Origin: Candidatus Aminicenantota bacterium
GTDB lineage: Bacteria > Acidobacteriota > Aminicenantia > UBA2199
Assembly: GCA_026393835.1 (NCBI GenBank)
Contig: JAPKZK010000138.1
Span: 1-64,000 of the forward strand
Length of the DNA stretch: 64,000 bases
Direction of reading: 5' to 3'
Shown here: positions 1 through 8,595 of the stretch, in pieces
Numbering within the stretch: position 1 is the first letter of the stretch
How the letters are laid out: each line of letters starts with the position of its first letter
Program-made: the position numbers and the translations under genes
The notes under the pieces: generated by a model
Databases searched by the model: none
What the model was told of the DNA's origin: nothing
What the model saw: the letters and a program-made list of their open reading frames with translations, nothing else

Positions 1-1
1 G

Positions 2-262
2 TTGGAGCCGTTCCTGGCGCAATATCCCCTATTGAAGTATTCGTATCTTATCGAAATCAAATACATCAAGCCCCAGGGAACAAAGAAAGTCCTGTCCCCC
101 TCCCCGGGAAATATCAAAAAAGTGCGTGAAGAAGCGGAAGCTCAATTAAAGCAGTACAGCCTGGATGAAAAATTTCAAAAAACCATCGGGCAAACCACGC
201 TGAAAAAAGTGGTGTTGATCTTCAGTGGAACCCGGTTGGTCTATCATGGGGAAGTTAATTAG
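2..262 (+). CDS. C-terminal part of a PD-(D/E)XK nuclease-family protein (gene cut by window edge)
   Basis: Only the last 86 codons are inside the window; the TTG at position 2 is simply the first possible start codon and not a credible start. The segment contains a short beta-strand motif IEIKYIK with the E-x-K arrangement of PD-(D/E)XK nucleases, followed by a helical stretch and a strand ending LVYHGEVN, the usual end of the DUF1703/PDDEXK_9 domain that follows an AAA-ATPase-like domain in this family. Such proteins are common in anaerobes and often multicopy; their role is not established. A second, broken copy of the same 3' end lies at 56345-56547. The family call is by motif and overall look, not by search. 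Confidence 0.6.
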   Translation: MEPFLAQYPLLKYSYLIEIKYIKPQGTKKVLSPSPGNIKKVREEAEAQLKQYSLDEKFQKTIGQTTLKKVVLIFSGTRLVYHGEVN

Positions 263-296
263 AGATTTTTGGCGCCAGGGCAATTTTTTCCTTTGG

Positions 297-325
297 TTGA
301 GATGTTGTTCCTTATCTGCTATACT
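297..325 (+). promoter_or_regulatory. Promoter of the SMEK-NACHT-WD40 gene
   Basis: TTGAGA at 297-302 and TATACT at 320-325 are separated by 17 nt, a near-consensus sigma-70 arrangement. The expected transcription start is about 331-333, immediately before the ATG at 334, and no Shine-Dalgarno sequence is present, so the mRNA should be leaderless. Confidence 0.6.
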
Positions 326-333
326 TTATTAAG

Positions 334-3300
334 ATGAAGATGAACGACGATTTTTCAAGGCTGGAAACATTGATAGCACGCTGGGTGGTGGAGACGGGTC
401 TTCATGCTAAATCCGGTTCCACCGATAAAAACAAATACAGCGAATATATCGCGGCTCAACTCCTAAACGCCGCTTTTTCCTATCGACTGGAAGTCCTACC
501 CCAAAATCACCCCGCCGTAGACCTGGGTGACCCAGTCAATGGTATTGCCTTTTCAATTACCTCCCGCACCGATGCGGATAAAATCCGCTCCGACCTACAA
601 ACCTTTCATGATCACAACTTGATAGCGGAATATCCCCAGGGCATCCGTTTCCTCCTGTTAGTGGACAAAAAGGAAGATTGGAGTACGAAAATAAAAGACT
701 CTTTCACCGAAATCCTGGCAGGATTCGATGCGGATGAGCATATTTTTACTTTAGCCAATGTGGTGGAGCGGTTGAAGAGAAATTACCCCGCAAATCCCGG
801 GCCATTCCACGATATCCTGGCCTTCCTGGAATGGCAATTCGGGGAAAAGGCGGGTGAGCCGCCCCTGCCTTTCCTCAGGGAAATGCTGCTCCATGGTTCC
901 CGGTCGTATCACCGGGCTTTAACCGGGGAAAACGGGAGGTTCCGCAATCTACACATCGAAGACCTCCTCCTCTCCCGGTCGGAAAGCGAATCCCGGTGGG
1001 TCCCGCAGCCGGTTTCCCTGGAAGGGGATAATAACGGCTGCCAGACCAATGAGACGGTCATTACCATGCTGCCGCGTTTGTGGAACCGACCGGTGGAACA
1101 TGCGGTAATCGTAGGAGAAGGCGGCATGGGCAAAACCGTTTCGCTGGTCCGGTTGTGGGAAACCTATTTAAACCGGGCCGCCCCCGGTACGGATGAGCCA
1201 ATCCCGGTATTTATCGCCCTGCATGAATTCAATAACACCGATACCTCCAGGGATTTTATTCGGTCGCGGATAGCTGATAGTTATCTTGATGATGATCGGT
1301 TGCGGAAGGGATTGAAGAAGCTATTTAAAACCAGGGGGCAGAGGTCGGACGGGATAACGTTTCCAAATGTGGTTCTACTGCTGGACGGGTTTAACGAGAT
1401 AACGGTAGAGAAACGGGAATTACTGTTGGAATTAAATCGCATGGTGGAAGAATGTCAGGGTGTCCAGGTACTTCTCACCAGCCGGTACGATATGCGGGGG
1501 AATTTCAACTGGGGACATTGGAACCTGGTCAAGCTCAACGAACTGGAAGAGGAAAATGCAGTGGAATATTTGCGGGGTAAGGGCCTGGCAATGCCGGAAC
1601 AAGAGCGGCTGCGGAAGTTGCTCTGTAATCCCATGATGCTGACGTTATACGCGGTAACCTGCGAAGTGCAGGCCAATCACCGGGATAACCGGTACTGTCA
1701 TTTCAAGGAAACCGTGGATGCGCCCGGGGAATTGTTATGGAATTTTATGGAAGCCCAGGTGGCCCAACTCCCGGAAAGGGTAGGACCGGAGGAAGGTCGT
1801 GTGGTATATTATTGGTTTTTACTCAAATATATACTGCCGGGGCTGGGTTTTGAAATGGAGAAGGCGGGGTTATTTGTATTCAGTCATGCTCAATTCCTGG
1901 AGAGCCTGGATCGGTTGTGCCAGAGGTTTGCGCTGGAGGATTTTTTGACGGCCATTCCGTTGCTAAGTAAATATTTAGATATGCTGCTGGTGGGGGAGTG
2001 CGGCAATACACTGGCACGGCACAAGAGGGCCGGTTTACTGCGGGATATTTTTTGTAATGAGTTGCATATGTTAGTGGAAGAGGGGCAGTCGCTACGATTC
2101 CTGCACCAGGATTTCCGTGATTTTTTTGCCGCCATGCATGTATTGAACGAGGTGGAGATCGGTTTGAGTAAGGGAGAGATTCCCGGGATATTGAAGGAAC
2201 GCATCCTGGATTATTTCGTACGTCGGTTGGTGGGTGAAATCGAAGGGGAGCACCGCTGTAAACCTTACCTGGTGGAAGGGCAGGGATGGAATATCGATAT
2301 AAATACGGAAAACCGGTTACATCGGGTGGTGGATTTATGCCGCGGTAAATTTAATAACCAGGAACAATTATCAAAAGTTTTTGGGAGTGCAGAACCCTTT
2401 TTTCAAAAAGGGTTTTGCCAGCAGGAGGCAGAAGTTAGTGTGGGCTATACGGTATGGAACATTATTACTATTTGGAAAGAGGTGCGGAGGGAGTTAAGTG
2501 GTGCAGATTTATCCAATCTTGATTTATCGGGAATATCCTTGAATGGAGTGACGTGCAGCCGGTATTATGAATTCGGCGACCGGGATTTGGTGTACTTAGC
2601 AGCAATATTTGATGGGTCAAGGGTCCATGGAAACAATCTTTTCGCCCAAGGGCATTCGTCTTGGGTTAATAGTGCAGTGTACAGCCCGGATGGTTCAAAA
2701 ATCCTTTCGGCTTCGGAGGATTATACCATCAAAGGGTGGGACGCGGGAACAGGCGAATGTGTAAAAACCCTTTCCGGGCATACGTGGGGAGTTAAAAGTG
2801 CGGTTTACAGCGCTGATGGGAAAAAAATCCTTTCCGCTTCTAATGATAGGACGATCAAAGAGTGGAATGCGGGAACTGCTGAATGCTTAAAAACCCTGGT
2901 CGGGCATACGGATAGAGTTAACTGCATGGTGTACAGCGCCGATGGGGAAAAAATTCTTTCTGGGTCTCATGATAAAACCATCAAAGAGTGGTGTGCGGGT
3001 ACAGGCGAATGCTTGAAAACCCTGGTTGGGCATACAGATGTAGTATGGATGGCGTTGTACAGCGCTGATGGGAAAAAAATTCTTTCCGCTTCGGAGGATT
3101 ACACCATCAAAGAATGGGACGCGGGAACGGGCGAATGCTTGAAAACCCTGGTCGGGCATACGTGGGGAGTTGAAAGTGCGGTGTACAGCGTCGATGGGAA
3201 AAAAATCCTTTCTGGGTCTCATGATAAAACCATCAAAGAGTGGTGCGCGGGTACAGGCGAATGCGTGAAAACCCTGGCAGGGCATACGAATAGTGTAAAC

Positions 3301-4398
3301 AGTGCGGTTTACAGCGGGGATGGGAAAAAAATTCTTTCCGCTTCGGATGATAACACCATAAAAGAATGGGATGCGGATATAGGTGTTTGTTTGAAAACAA
3401 TAACCGGGCATACGAATTGGGTAACCAGCGCAGTGTACAGCCCGGATGGGAAAAAAATTCTTTCCACTTCCAAGGATCATACCATCAAAGAGTGGGACGC
3501 AGGAACGAGCGAATGCTTGAAAACTCTGGCCGGGAATATCAGTTCAGTTACCTACGCGGTGGTCAGTCCGGATGAGAAAAAAATCATTTCCGATTCCCGG
3601 GATCAAATCATCAAAGAGTGGGACGCGCAAATGATCAAAGTGTTGAACGGTCTAACCCGTCATACGAATTGGGTTTACAGCGCGGTGTTTAGTCCAGATG
3701 GGGAAAAAATTCTATCTGCTTCTGGTGATAAAATCATTAGAGAGTGGGACATGGGAACTGGCGAATGCTTAAAAATCCTGGCCGGGCATACGAGAACTGT
3801 TAACAGGGCGGTGTACAGCGCTGATGGGAAAAAAATCCTATCCACTTCTGATGATCGAACCATCAAAGAGTGGGACGCGGGTACGGGCGAATGCTTGAAA
3901 ACCCTGGCCGGGCATACGGATGCAGTATGGATGGCATTGTACAGCGCCGATGGGAAAAGAATCCTATCCACTTCCGATGATTACATCATCAAAGAGTGGG
4001 ATGTGGGTTCGGGTGAATGCTTGAAAACCCTGGCCGGGCATACAGATGTAGTATGGATGGCGTTGTACAGCGCCGATGGGAAAAAAATCCTATCCACTTC
4101 TGATGATTATATCCTCAAAGAGTGGGATGCGGCCACCGGCCAATGCCTGAATACCTATGATGGAGATGATCCCAATATCCCCCGATTCACACCAGATGAA
4201 AAGAATATTGAATTAAGAACCGAAGGGAATAAAATCTATATCCCGGATGCCTCGGGCCAAAAGGAACGTGAGTTAATTAATGTGCCCGGACTCTTCATCC
4301 AGGGGTGTTCCTTTCAAAATCTGGAAAAAGGGAGCCAATGGAGCGAAGAGGGGCTGGCGATCTTGAAGCAGTACCATGCCGAGTGGAATGATGAATGA
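334..4398 (+). CDS. SMEK-NACHT-WD40 protein (NLR-like STAND NTPase)
   Basis: A 1354-residue protein. Residues about 1-150 resemble the SMEK domain (motif VDLGD then AFSITS), which occupies the N-terminal effector position of many bacterial STAND proteins. A NACHT NTPase follows, with Walker A GEGGMGKT at 261-268 and Walker B LLLDGFNE around 348-355. A short pentapeptide-like stretch (SGADLSNLDLSG, near 720-740) leads into at least 12 WD40 blades of exactly 42 residues (about 773-1277), with a degenerate blade behind them. The family is cytoplasmic; NACHT proteins with C-terminal repeats are known antiphage sensors in bacteria, so a sensor role for the propellers is inference. ATG 334 is chosen because the promoter ends just upstream; ATG 340 is an in-frame alternative. 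The gene stands alone, with an insertion sequence downstream in the opposite orientation. Confidence 0.85.
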   Translation: MKMNDDFSRLETLIARWVVETGLHAKSGSTDKNKYSEYIAAQLLNAAFSYRLEVLPQNHPAVDLGDPVNGIAFSITSRTDADKIRSDLQTFHDHNLIAEYPQGIRFLLLVDKKEDWSTKIKDSFTEILAGFDADEHIFTLANVVERLKRNYPANPGPFHDILAFLEWQFGEKAGEPPLPFLREMLLHGSRSYHRALTGENGRFRNLHIEDLLLSRSESESRWVPQPVSLEGDNNGCQTNETVITMLPRLWNRPVEHAVIVGEGGMGKTVSLVRLWETYLNRAAPGTDEPIPVFIALHEFNNTDTSRDFIRSRIADSYLDDDRLRKGLKKLFKTRGQRSDGITFPNVVLLLDGFNEITVEKRELLLELNRMVEECQGVQVLLTSRYDMRGNFNWGHWNLVKLNELEEENAVEYLRGKGLAMPEQERLRKLLCNPMMLTLYAVTCEVQANHRDNRYCHFKETVDAPGELLWNFMEAQVAQLPERVGPEEGRVVYYWFLLKYILPGLGFEMEKAGLFVFSHAQFLESLDRLCQRFALEDFLTAIPLLSKYLDMLLVGECGNTLARHKRAGLLRDIFCNELHMLVEEGQSLRFLHQDFRDFFAAMHVLNEVEIGLSKGEIPGILKERILDYFVRRLVGEIEGEHRCKPYLVEGQGWNIDINTENRLHRVVDLCRGKFNNQEQLSKVFGSAEPFFQKGFCQQEAEVSVGYTVWNIITIWKEVRRELSGADLSNLDLSGISLNGVTCSRYYEFGDRDLVYLAAIFDGSRVHGNNLFAQGHSSWVNSAVYSPDGSKILSASEDYTIKGWDAGTGECVKTLSGHTWGVKSAVYSADGKKILSASNDRTIKEWNAGTAECLKTLVGHTDRVNCMVYSADGEKILSGSHDKTIKEWCAGTGECLKTLVGHTDVVWMALYSADGKKILSASEDYTIKEWDAGTGECLKTLVGHTWGVESAVYSVDGKKILSGSHDKTIKEWCAGTGECVKTLAGHTNSVNSAVYSGDGKKILSASDDNTIKEWDADIGVCLKTITGHTNWVTSAVYSPDGKKILSTSKDHTIKEWDAGTSECLKTLAGNISSVTYAVVSPDEKKIISDSRDQIIKEWDAQMIKVLNGLTRHTNWVYSAVFSPDGEKILSASGDKIIREWDMGTGECLKILAGHTRTVNRAVYSADGKKILSTSDDRTIKEWDAGTGECLKTLAGHTDAVWMALYSADGKRILSTSDDYIIKEWDVGSGECLKTLAGHTDVVWMALYSADGKKILSTSDDYILKEWDAATGQCLNTYDGDDPNIPRFTPDEKNIELRTEGNKIYIPDASGQKERELINVPGLFIQGCSFQNLEKGSQWSEEGLAILKQYHAEWNDE
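2653..4164 (+). repeat. Twelve tandem 126-bp WD40-coding repeats
   Basis: Twelve consecutive units of exactly 126 bp (42 codons) encode WD40 blades of the form HT-x2-V-x3-YS-x-DGKKILS. Several units share long identical stretches at DNA level, for example the segments around 2980, 3230 and 3880, suggesting recent duplication or gene conversion between blades. Position 8 (about 3535-3660) is the most diverged. Confidence 0.85.
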
Positions 4399-4785
4399 TG
4401 AATGATGAAGAAAGCTGGAAAAGAAATGCCCCGGCGCAGGAAAAATCTAAAAATTCGGACTGAGTGTTGACAGATAACCCGGATCGGTTTATACTTGGTA
4501 ATGTCAAATAGTGTATGAAAGAATGAGAAGTAATAAAGCAAACAATTCGGAGCTCAGCGGTGGATTTATTCGTCACGTAGAGCTTGGTGTTCTTTGACTT
4601 TTTAGTTAAGCCCGGTTAATTGTTGAAAAAGCCTTGGAAATAGAAAATGGTGAAAAATCTCTGTTGATAGGAATCTGCCCCTATCCCCCCCAGGGGGTAA
4701 AACTGGGGGCACCTCCCCCAGACCCCCACCTTAACCACCCCCGCTCCCTTAATATTAAATACTCAAGGGGAAGGCTTCAGACCTC
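4399..4785. other. Intergenic region, no gene seen
   Basis: About 390 bp between the NACHT gene and the insertion sequence. It begins with AATGATG microrepeats (about 4388-4411) continuous with the end of the NACHT gene, a motif that recurs at 10080 and 44140. A GC-rich hairpin with arms CTGGGGG (4703-4709) and CCCCCAG (4715-4721) lies in C-rich DNA; it lacks a T-run, so it is not a typical intrinsic terminator. No coding potential was recognised. Confidence 0.5.
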
Positions 4786-6343
4786 TGTCAGGATGTCAGA
4801 TTATCAGTACATCATCGATATCAATTTAAGCCATTTTGCCTGAATGGTTTTAATATTATCCAATTGAGCGATATGGAGAGGAGGTTTGAAGTTCAGAGTT
4901 GCGTGAGGTCTCAAAAAGTTGTAGTAAGTGACAAATAGGGTGGTGAGGGCCATAGCTCCGTCAAAACAGTTAAAACCAGCAGCTGGTTTAATATGGTGCT
5001 TATAGGTTCTATTGAATCGTTCAATTATCTGTTTAAATGGCCGAAACTCCTCAGATACATCATCGTTATTTTGTAAGCCAATCACCTGGATATGTTTGAT
5101 TTTGTGTTCTTTTGGGCGGTCTTTGTTAAGGAACTGAATTGCCTCAATATAAGAAGGGTTTCCATCCGTGACAAGGGTAATATTCTGATCTATATCCGCG
5201 GTTCGGATGGCTTCATTGGTGGCGGCCACAGCAGGTATGGTCCCCCGGTTATCAGCCAGATGATATGCGGTAATAGACCGTTTGTTGGCCGAAAGGTAAA
5301 ACCAGACATAGTCAAATTCTCCACCGATTTTGATATAGGTTTCGTCGCCTACCGATATGGCGTCTATATCCCCTTTGTTTTTTAAATTGAACCGATGGGC
5401 ATAATGAGCCACTGCCTTTGCATAGTTGAGAACCGTTTGGTATGAACATTTTTCACCAAAAAACCATCGAATAATTAGAGCTGTTTTTCTTGCGCTTAAG
5501 GCGAATGAGATGTAGAAAGTCAGGGCAAGCCCCAGGATGTTGTCCGGTTTGCGGATTTTGAATATATCGACTATTTCCTTCCCAGGTATAGCAGGAGCAG
5601 CATGCTGGATTTGGATGGGTTTGAGATGGTATTCACGATATTGATAGTTGATTTTGAATTGAGATGGCTTCATTTTTTGAATCATCATTTCAGATGGTTT
5701 TAGTTGATTGAGCCTCTTGATACGATAGGGGCAGTTGTCATCTGAGCATTTGTATGTGGTAACTAAAAAATGGTGTTTCCACTGGAAAAGTGCATGGCCA
5801 CAATGAGGACAGTAATACTTTGCTTTTGACTTACGCAGGGGCTTGCAGAGTTGAAATGTCTGAGCACAAACTTTGCATTTCAACTGAGTTCGCTTTTTCC
5901 CATTGTTGAAATAGATATACTGATGAGGAGCGTTGCAATGGGGGCAGGTGACATCCTTCGGTACAACCAATTGGGGTGACTTACAATTAACGGGGCTTAT
6001 AGCCTTATTGTGGATTTGTTCATACTCTTGAAGAATTAGTTTATAGTCCTTTTGATTTTTTTTTGTTGGTTCAGTAAGGGGTTCAGTCGGATCAGGGGCA
6101 AAGTCCCTGTAGTTAGGATGTTCCTCTTTGAATTTATCACGAGGACCGAACCTGGAATTGGCGTCCTTCAGGATAGCAGATAATTCAGTAACGATTGCTT
6201 CCACCTGCTGGCTGCTAAATTTGGAACAAATCCACACAACGGCATTGGTTATATTACTCATGGGCTTACTTCTACCTTTTACCTATTTGTGATATTATGA
6301 TGTTAAATTATACCACAAAAAAGGGGGAGGTAATACCCTGACA
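4786..6343 (-). mobile_element. Insertion sequence with a DDE transposase
   Basis: The boundaries are tentative. TGTCAGGAT at 4786-4794 is matched in inverted orientation by ACCCTGACA at 6335-6343 (8 of 9 bases), placing short terminal inverted repeats just outside the single transposase gene and giving an element of about 1.56 kb. I see no target-site duplication. An extended -10 motif (TGGTATAAT, minus strand, about 6310-6318) lies near the right end and could drive the transposase. Confidence 0.4.
4804..6261 (-). CDS. DDE-type (IS6/IS240-like) transposase with N-terminal zinc ribbons
   Basis: A 485-residue transposase. The N-terminal half has two or more zinc-ribbon-like Cys clusters (CPHC, CKVC, CPHC, CSDDNC at about residues 108-190), likely DNA-binding. 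The C-terminal half carries the catalytic DDE triad: D in VGDETYIKIGG, D in LVTDGNPSY, and E in IIERFNRTYKHH, an arrangement typical of the DDE_Tnp_IS240 domain. It ends with the usual YYNFLRPH-type tail. The length exceeds classical IS6 transposases (about 230 residues) because of the Cys-rich extension, so it may belong to an unclassified group. The frame is intact, so the element may be active. Confidence 0.85.
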   Translation of the reverse strand: MSNITNAVVWICSKFSSQQVEAIVTELSAILKDANSRFGPRDKFKEEHPNYRDFAPDPTEPLTEPTKKNQKDYKLILQEYEQIHNKAISPVNCKSPQLVVPKDVTCPHCNAPHQYIYFNNGKKRTQLKCKVCAQTFQLCKPLRKSKAKYYCPHCGHALFQWKHHFLVTTYKCSDDNCPYRIKRLNQLKPSEMMIQKMKPSQFKINYQYREYHLKPIQIQHAAPAIPGKEIVDIFKIRKPDNILGLALTFYISFALSARKTALIIRWFFGEKCSYQTVLNYAKAVAHYAHRFNLKNKGDIDAISVGDETYIKIGGEFDYVWFYLSANKRSITAYHLADNRGTIPAVAATNEAIRTADIDQNITLVTDGNPSYIEAIQFLNKDRPKEHKIKHIQVIGLQNNDDVSEEFRPFKQIIERFNRTYKHHIKPAAGFNCFDGAMALTTLFVTYYNFLRPHATLNFKPPLHIAQLDNIKTIQAKWLKLISMMY

Positions 6344-6426
6344 AGAAAAACATTGAATATAGCCAATTTACAACAATTTAGTATGTTAAAAATTGACAAT
6401 ACAAGTATTAATAAAAGGAGGATATA

Positions 6427-7239
6427 ATGGCCAAAAAAAGAACATGGCTGTTAAGTATTATACTGTTTTCTCTCATATTTATAGTAGGTAGTTACTTTTT
6501 TTTTCACATCAAGCCTAGTTATGACCTTGGCTCTAAGTTAAATGAATATGGATATATAGAACTTAGACCACCTACGAAACTAGTTCCCCCAGGTACACTT
6601 GTCAAAGTTATAAAGACTGACCCAATGATTGTCGGAATTGTTTGTCCTCAAAAAAGTTCGCTTGGGGAAGAAGTCAAAAATGTAATACTTGAGTCCGATT
6701 CAAATGTTTCTGAAGTAGCTAAAGAAATTACAGGAAAATTTAATATTAATTTTAATTATCTAAAAAAAATGGACTCCAAAAACAAATATTCTGGTGTTAA
6801 GCAAATTAAAATCAATTTATCGAATGTTAAAATTCTGGAAATACCAGATGATGCGGTTTTTGACAACTTAAGGTATAGATCAAACGGTTGTAAGACCGCA
6901 CTTGTGGCAAGAAAAGCATCAAATGAAAAGGTTACCCTAATCAAATCTGTCATTCAAGCAGATGTAAATTATATAATAGAATTTAGCGAAAAACTTAATG
7001 CTGATGCTAAGATGAAAATTACTAAAGGTTTGGCAATAGAACTAGGGGCAGATATTGAAACAGTAACTACAAACTCAGCAAAAGGCAAAAATTTATATTG
7101 GGGGATACGTGATGACAAATTTTTAGCCGAAGTGACATTAGAATCACTACCACCGACTGGTGGCAGCATTAGAAAAAGGCTTCTTAATTCTAACGTTGCA
7201 ATGGTTGTTAACGATTCAGGAGAAAATGCACCGCTCTAA
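6427..7239 (+). CDS. Membrane-anchored protein of unknown function
   Basis: A 270-residue protein with a positively charged N-terminus and one hydrophobic segment (about residues 8-27), giving an uncleaved anchor or signal peptide, with the rest outside the cytoplasm. I do not recognise the family. A conspicuous stretch is ELRPPTKLVPPGTLVKV followed by IVCPQKSSLG. A strong AAAGGAGG ribosome site lies at about 6414-6421. The gene overlaps the next one, which starts inside its last codons, so the two are translationally coupled. The pair is much more AT-rich than the surrounding core genes, suggesting horizontal acquisition, and lies next to an insertion sequence. Confidence 0.7.
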   Translation: MAKKRTWLLSIILFSLIFIVGSYFFFHIKPSYDLGSKLNEYGYIELRPPTKLVPPGTLVKVIKTDPMIVGIVCPQKSSLGEEVKNVILESDSNVSEVAKEITGKFNINFNYLKKMDSKNKYSGVKQIKINLSNVKILEIPDDAVFDNLRYRSNGCKTALVARKASNEKVTLIKSVIQADVNYIIEFSEKLNADAKMKITKGLAIELGADIETVTTNSAKGKNLYWGIRDDKFLAEVTLESLPPTGGSIRKRLLNSNVAMVVNDSGENAPL

Positions 7240-7882
7240 AATTTTTTTTATTTTTGTTTTAACGTATTTGCTATTTTTTACGGGAGATGAAGAGAAATAT
7301 ATAAAAAGAGAATGTCTGTGTAATGTAAGTCCCGAACTTTTAAAATACCAAATACATTACAGAATAACACCTATTAAGCAAGAAAAATCAATGGATTGCT
7401 GGGCTACCGTCTATACCATGATGAATTCGTGGAGAATCAAAAAACATATTTCAGTTCATGAAACCATGGTTGATTTGGGATATCCATGGTACGAATATTA
7501 TTTAAACAATGAAGGGCTACCTGCAAGTCAAGAAAGAAGCTTTTTTTGTAAAGTAGGTTTAACTTTCGAACCCTCAGCTAACTATCTTATTTCATTTTAT
7601 AAAAATGCGCTTGGACGCTATGGCCCTTTATGGATTACTTCTGGTGACGGTTTTAATTCACATGCACGGCTTATGGTAGGTTTGTATGGTGACGGATCCT
7701 ATGAAAATACATGTCTCGAATTTATTGACCCTAAAACAGGAAAAGTCTATTGTCAGAGAGGGCTAGATTTTGCTTTAGAATTTGAAAAAGAAATGAGATT
7801 CATAGTAGATACTAAGATGTTGGTAGAATTACGTATACAAGTGATTCATTGGGGTTATTTCGGGATTAAAATTGAAAGGTAA
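7226..7882 (+). CDS. Secreted papain-like cysteine protease (C39/C70-like)
   Basis: A 218-residue protein starting at ATG 7226, preceded by CAGGAG; an upstream in-frame ATG at 7160 is rejected because it has no ribosome site and would disrupt the signal peptide. Residues 5-19 form a hydrophobic signal segment. The papain-like core is recognisable: Q52 (oxyanion hole) and nucleophile C58 in KQEKSMDCWATV, H146 in NSHARLMVG, and D168 in FIDPKTG, the usual order for AvrRpt2/C70- or C39-like peptidases. The start codon overlaps the end of the anchored protein at 6427-7239 by 14 bp. The partner may be a target, inhibitor or anchor; this is unproven. Confidence 0.75.
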   Translation: MHRSKIFFIFVLTYLLFFTGDEEKYIKRECLCNVSPELLKYQIHYRITPIKQEKSMDCWATVYTMMNSWRIKKHISVHETMVDLGYPWYEYYLNNEGLPASQERSFFCKVGLTFEPSANYLISFYKNALGRYGPLWITSGDGFNSHARLMVGLYGDGSYENTCLEFIDPKTGKVYCQRGLDFALEFEKEMRFIVDTKMLVELRIQVIHWGYFGIKIER

Positions 7883-8108
7883 AATAAAATATAAAATGAT
7901 TAAAATTCTTGGTGTCCTGGTGCGCCGTCTCTTGGTGGCAAAACTTTCATGATCCCCGGGTGACGGGTGACGATGGGCCGTCATTCTTGGCTGTCCCCAG
8001 TTCTTTCTCAATCATCCTATTCATCCTATCATCCTGTAAATCCCGGTTCAGACAATGGAAGTGGAAAAGATTGGTCTATCCCATAATCTATATCCCACAA
8101 TCCACCTC
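7883..8108. other. Intergenic repeat debris
   Basis: No gene seen. The stretch near 7930-8000 (TTGGTGGC, then TTTCATGATC, then a GGTGACG run) resembles 59718-59760, indicating a shared dispersed repeat. Confidence 0.4.
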
Positions 8109-8192
8109 ATACGTCACCAGGAAATAGATATGTAACACGCGGAGATGTCCATGCAGCGCACCGGGATATCTATGCGGCGCGCGGTAAAAGAT
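8109..8192. repeat. Four-unit outlier of the 21-nt array
   Basis: Four consecutive 21-nt units starting at 8109, 8130, 8151 and 8172 match the head of the large array at 9043, both preceded by CCTCAT and both including ATGTAACACGCG as the second unit. The last units overlap the 3' end of the PIN remnant. The two arrays bracket the decayed toxin-antitoxin locus. Confidence 0.7.
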
Positions 8193-8344
8193 ATTTTGGA
8201 CTGATCTGATATAATTCGCTGCCCTGAAGTTCACAAAATTTATTAAAACTCTTTTTTTGAAGACCATTGATTAATTTTTTATCTCCCGTCCATAAAAAGC
8301 CATCCAGTTCAATGGTCAAAGTTAGTATCTACGATGACTTTCAT
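8170..8344 (-). pseudogene. PIN-domain toxin with internal deletion
   Basis: The start ATG (8344-8342) overlaps the stop of the preceding gene (ATGA). The first residues MKVIVDTN are the canonical N-terminus of a PIN ribonuclease with its first metal-binding Asp, but a stop follows after 11 codons. In another frame directly behind lies a typical PIN C-terminus, ELDGFLWTGDKKLINGL, ending at the TAG at 8172-8170. The central part (about 70-80 residues) is missing, so an internal deletion joined the two ends out of frame. The product cannot be functional. Confidence 0.75.
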
Positions 8345-8592
8345 TTTATTTTTGCAAGAATTTGCTCTTTATTTTTTCCCCACCAGTTAGCCTTTAACTC
8401 GGTGTCCATTTCAAGGGCATCATCTTCCGTCATCCGGCTCTCTGAAATCAACTGCTTCACCCGTATCTTTTCAATAAACTCCCTTAACTCATCGTCTCGA
8501 ATCAGGTTCCGACTAAAGACAATGTTAACGTTATCACTTTTAACCTGCGCCCTTATAGCCTGTTCAGAACTAATACCCGGTATTCGCGGCAT
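8341..8592 (-). pseudogene. Chimera: HicA N-terminus fused to a PIN-associated antitoxin
   Basis: An 83-codon open frame. Its first 15 residues (MPRIPGISSEQAIRA) are those of a HicA mRNA interferase, but the catalytic His-containing double-stranded RNA-binding fold is absent. The remainder, including RMTEDDALEMDTELKANWW, resembles the small antitoxin that normally precedes a PIN toxin, which is what follows here with a 4-bp overlap. The simplest reading is a deletion that fused the start of hicA, downstream of hicB, to the end of a neighbouring PIN-system antitoxin. Whether the chimera is translated into a stable protein is unknown; HicA activity can be excluded. Confidence 0.65.
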
Positions 8593-8595
8593 GAT

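Noticed and set aside
2887-3480. A 197-codon minus-strand open frame inside the NACHT-WD40 gene
   Set aside because: It is antisense to the WD40 repeats and owes its openness to their 126-bp periodicity; no ribosome site, no recognisable domain.
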